Assembly: GCA_020055645.1 (NCBI GenBank)
Contig: CM034546.1
Coordinates: forward strand, 90,582,001 to 90,646,000
Source: Tomocerus qinae
Lineage: Eukaryota > Arthropoda > Collembola > Entomobryomorpha > Tomoceridae
Length of the DNA stretch: 64,000 nt
Reading direction: 5' to 3'
The translations under genes and the position numbers were made by a program. Each line of letters opens with the position of its first letter. The first letter of the stretch is position 1. The notes beneath the pieces were generated by a model. The model made no database searches and was not told where the DNA came from. It saw nothing but the letters and a program-made list of their open reading frames with translations. Positions 61,528 through 64,000 of this stretch are shown in pieces.

Positions 61528-63874
61528 ATGGAGCCCGTTCCAGAACGTAAGTTTGAAAACAAAAATTAAAAAAAGTATTCCTAAATACAAAAACACTATT
61601 AAAACGTTGAACGTGAAATAAGTCAAGTTAAGTTAGGTCAAGGTCATTAATATTTTTTATCGTTATAATATCCAATAATCTTGATGCTTAATATTTCGTA
61701 CATATATAGATTGTCCGGGAACCCAAAGCGAAAAGGCAGGAAAGGAGTCAGCTTGTCAGGGTTGCCCTAATCAATCTATTTGTTCGTCTGGGAAAGCTAA
61801 TGTTCCTGATCCAGGTATGAACACATATATAATCATAATCAATTTGATGTATACGCTACCATTAATGAACAAATCAGAATTTAACTTTAGTATTAGTAAT
61901 GATCAAAATAAAATGATTAACTTATTTTACTGGTGAAAATAGCTATATCGGTAATAGCAGCAAAGCTGTCGGGAGTGAAGAGGAAATATTTGATACTCTC
62001 AGGGAAGGGTGGTGTCGGGAAGTCAACCGTGTCCAGTTTAATTTCAAGAGCATTTGCTTCCAGACAAGATGCTAATGTAAACTTGCACAATTTTATTTAA
62101 AAAAGCATGTGCATGGAAATAAGTTTTTAGTCTCTCCAATTCTAAATATTTTTATTTTTGTACAGATCGGATTGTTAGATATAGACATCTGTGGACCGTC
62201 TATTCCTAGAATTATGGGCTGTGAAGGAGAAATTGTTCACCAGAGTGGTTCAGGATGGAGTCCAGTGGTGAGTCGTTTCCCTAACCTGTAATAAACGTTG
62301 TCTAAGCCCAAAATTGAAGTTATTTTCAAATTTTTTTAAAAATCCATTCAGTATGTAGAAGACAATCTTTCAGTCATGTCAGTTGGGTTTCTTTTGGACA
62401 GCCCACAATCTGCGGTTATATGGAGGGGACCACGTAAAAACGGTTAGCGGATTGAAAATTAAATGATAATATTATATTTCAATCTTAAACTTGCGCTATA
62501 TTGCGAATCAGTTAAATTGTCAGAATTTTATCTTCGGCATGATAAAAACCAAATGTCCTTTTTAAATTCATTTTCGGCGGGTTAACTTTCTCTTTTTGAG
62601 TTTCAGGTCTCATAAAGCAATTTTTGACTGAGGTAGATTGGGGTACAAATCTTGACGCATTGATTATTGACACTCCACCTGGGACATCGGATGAACATTT
62701 GTCCTTGGCCACTTATCTTTCTAAGGTATGCTAACAAAAAAGTTAAACTTATTCGTAATCATTCCAAATAAAGCTACTGCGATTTACGGCACATGGATGC
62801 GAACAAGCAAGTATGCAGAACTGAGTTTCGGGGGAGGGGGGCTAAGATTTCTAATCAGTGGGCTAAAATGGCTGGCTAAATTGACCGGCCGGCTGGTTGA
62901 AATTCTTAGCCAGTGGCTAAATTGGCCAAAAATAACAAAATCGGGCTATGTGAACTGAGAAAATCAGCCTTGGTTTGGCGCGAAATTTAGAAATCATGAT
63001 TTTTGGCCACTAGCCATTTCAGCCGGCTGGCTGGTCAAAATCATTTTCAGCCGGCTCAAATGGAACACTGTTTCCAATAGACATTTAAATTAGATACATT
63101 CGCGCGTAGCGTAATAATTTTTGGCATTTTTTGACAGAAGGGAGTCAAAAATGGTCTAAAAATGGCAAATAATCGCTCGGAGAGCGAAAATCTTTGCTAT
63201 TTTGAGAAAAAAACTCCCTTTTTCTTGGATTTCGTAAAGCCCATCCCTCAATACGTCCTAGAGAACGCCAGTCATTAAAATATTGATAAAATAAAATAAA
63301 AATAGATAAAATACTGATTAAGCTATAATGAAAATACACGAAGCAATAAATTTTGTTCAAATGGATGAAAAAAGTAATAATGGTGGCTTACAATGTTGCA
63401 TATAGTTTTGAGACTTTTTTTCCAATAACCTTTGACCTTTTAACTGCAGTTGACTTGGCTTTGACTTTCATGACGGTCAATAATGTAAAAAACTAAAGTC
63501 ACAACAGTTTTTGAACCACGCCCACCGTCGAGGTCCGGTTTTGATTTTGCCTTTGCTAACATACTTTTGGCTCTTAGAAGTTTGAAGGTTAAACTGATTG
63601 TCTCAAACTGTTGAGTTATTTCCGGTTTACAGTACAGATAGATTGGGAATTCTCATAAAAACAGCTCCGGTATTAAATAACGTTTGTGGAATATAATAAC
63701 ATAAAGATTTTGATTTTTTGCCAGTGCAATATTGACGGCGCTATCCTTGTTACAACTCCACAAGATGTAGCGATTCTAGACGTAAGAAAGGAAATTGACT
63801 TTTGCCGAAAAACTAAAATTCCTATTGTTGGCGTTTTAGAAAATATGAGTCTCTTCATTTGTCCTAAATGTCAA
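61528..63874 (+). CDS. NUBP1: Cytosolic Fe-S cluster assembly factor NUBP1, 5' part (gene continues beyond window)
   Basis: This is a P-loop ATPase scaffold of the cytosolic iron-sulfur assembly (CIA) pathway, working with NUBP2/Cfd1. Exons are 61528-61546, 61710-61814, 61943-62076, 62166-62267, 62352-62442, 62607-62725 and 63725-63874. All junctions are GT-AG and keep frame, encoding residues 1-240 of an expected about 320. The N-terminal Fe-S motif has cysteines at 8, 22, 25 and 31, the spacing of human NUBP1, which separates it from NUBP2. The Walker A motif GKGGVGKS is at 62-69. [40 protein letters not shown] and [12 protein letters not shown] follow in order. C236 and C239 (CPKC) are the bridging-cluster cysteines. 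After the last exon, a GTAAGT donor leads into an intron that reaches the window end. Introns are about 84-165 bp except intron 6 (999 bp), which contains GGCTGG-type repeats. Confidence 0.95.
62862..63060. repeat. GGCTGG-rich inverted repeat in NUBP1 intron 6
   Basis: The block GGCTAAATTGACCGGCCGGC...GGCTAAATTGGCCAAAAAT (about 62872-62936) is roughly complementary to ATTTTTGGCCACTAGCC...AGCCGGCT (about 63000-63056). The core GCCGGCTGG or CCAGCCGGC unit is repeated several times in both orientations. It stands out from the AT-rich intron by its G+C content. Just downstream, a second small inverted repeat pairs GAAGGGAGTCAAAAATGG (from about 63137) with ACTCCCTTTTTC (about 63213). These are likely remnants of a foldback element. 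Confidence 0.5.
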
Positions 63875-64000
63875 GTAAGTAAACCTTTTAACTGTTTTTA
63901 TGTATCAATATATCGCTGCGGAGAGGTAAATATTAGGATTATTTGAAGGAAAGTTTTTTGTATCTTTGTTATAATTTGTGGGATCATGATTTCCGAGATT

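Overview
The window reads as arthropod nuclear DNA. It is AT-rich, its genes are split by short GT-AG introns (about 80-210 bp, with one of about 1 kb), and it carries a spätzle-type Toll ligand, a family known from arthropods. Several foldback or MITE-like repeats are present. I cannot place the lineage more precisely from sequence alone.

Layout. Positions 1 to about 50.5 kb are a gene desert: I find no ORF with a recognisable domain, no RNA gene and no transposase or reverse transcriptase. The only well-defined structures there are a long hairpin repeat at 18226-18700, a 140-bp PIF/Harbinger-like MITE at 33227-33366, and a few minor palindromes. From 50.5 kb on, the window is gene-dense. 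A five-exon spätzle-like gene (+, 50501-52823) is followed by an intronless small membrane protein (-, 53570-53917), an intronless Tyr-rich orphan protein (+, 54536-54997), mitochondrial ribosomal protein mS31/MRPS31 (-, five exons, 55424-57063), a repeat-dense stretch (57.4-60.63 kb), a prag01-like small mitochondrial membrane protein (-, 60779-61114) and the first seven exons of NUBP1, the cytosolic Fe-S scaffold ATPase (+, 61528-63874, running off the window). For the spliced genes I checked that the junctions keep the reading frame; they give 603 aa for spätzle, 375 aa for MRPS31 and 240 aa of NUBP1.

The least explained feature is a pair of roughly 240-bp inverted modules (54238-54478 and 58187-58428). 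They flank the convergent orphan/MRPS31 pair, and each points toward the gene next to it. Each holds a palindrome in which a full CRE (TGACGTCA) sits between two inverted CCAAT boxes. This looks either like a shared promoter module or like a repeat family that carries one. Around the second copy lie at least four further inverted-repeat structures, which makes 57.4-60.6 kb a nest of foldback elements.

Three of the six genes (MRPS31, the prag01-like protein, NUBP1) serve mitochondria or Fe-S biogenesis. The last two are divergent with about 410 bp between their start codons, so they may share a promoter. Spätzle is functionally unrelated (Toll ligand in immunity or patterning), and the two orphan genes have no assigned role.
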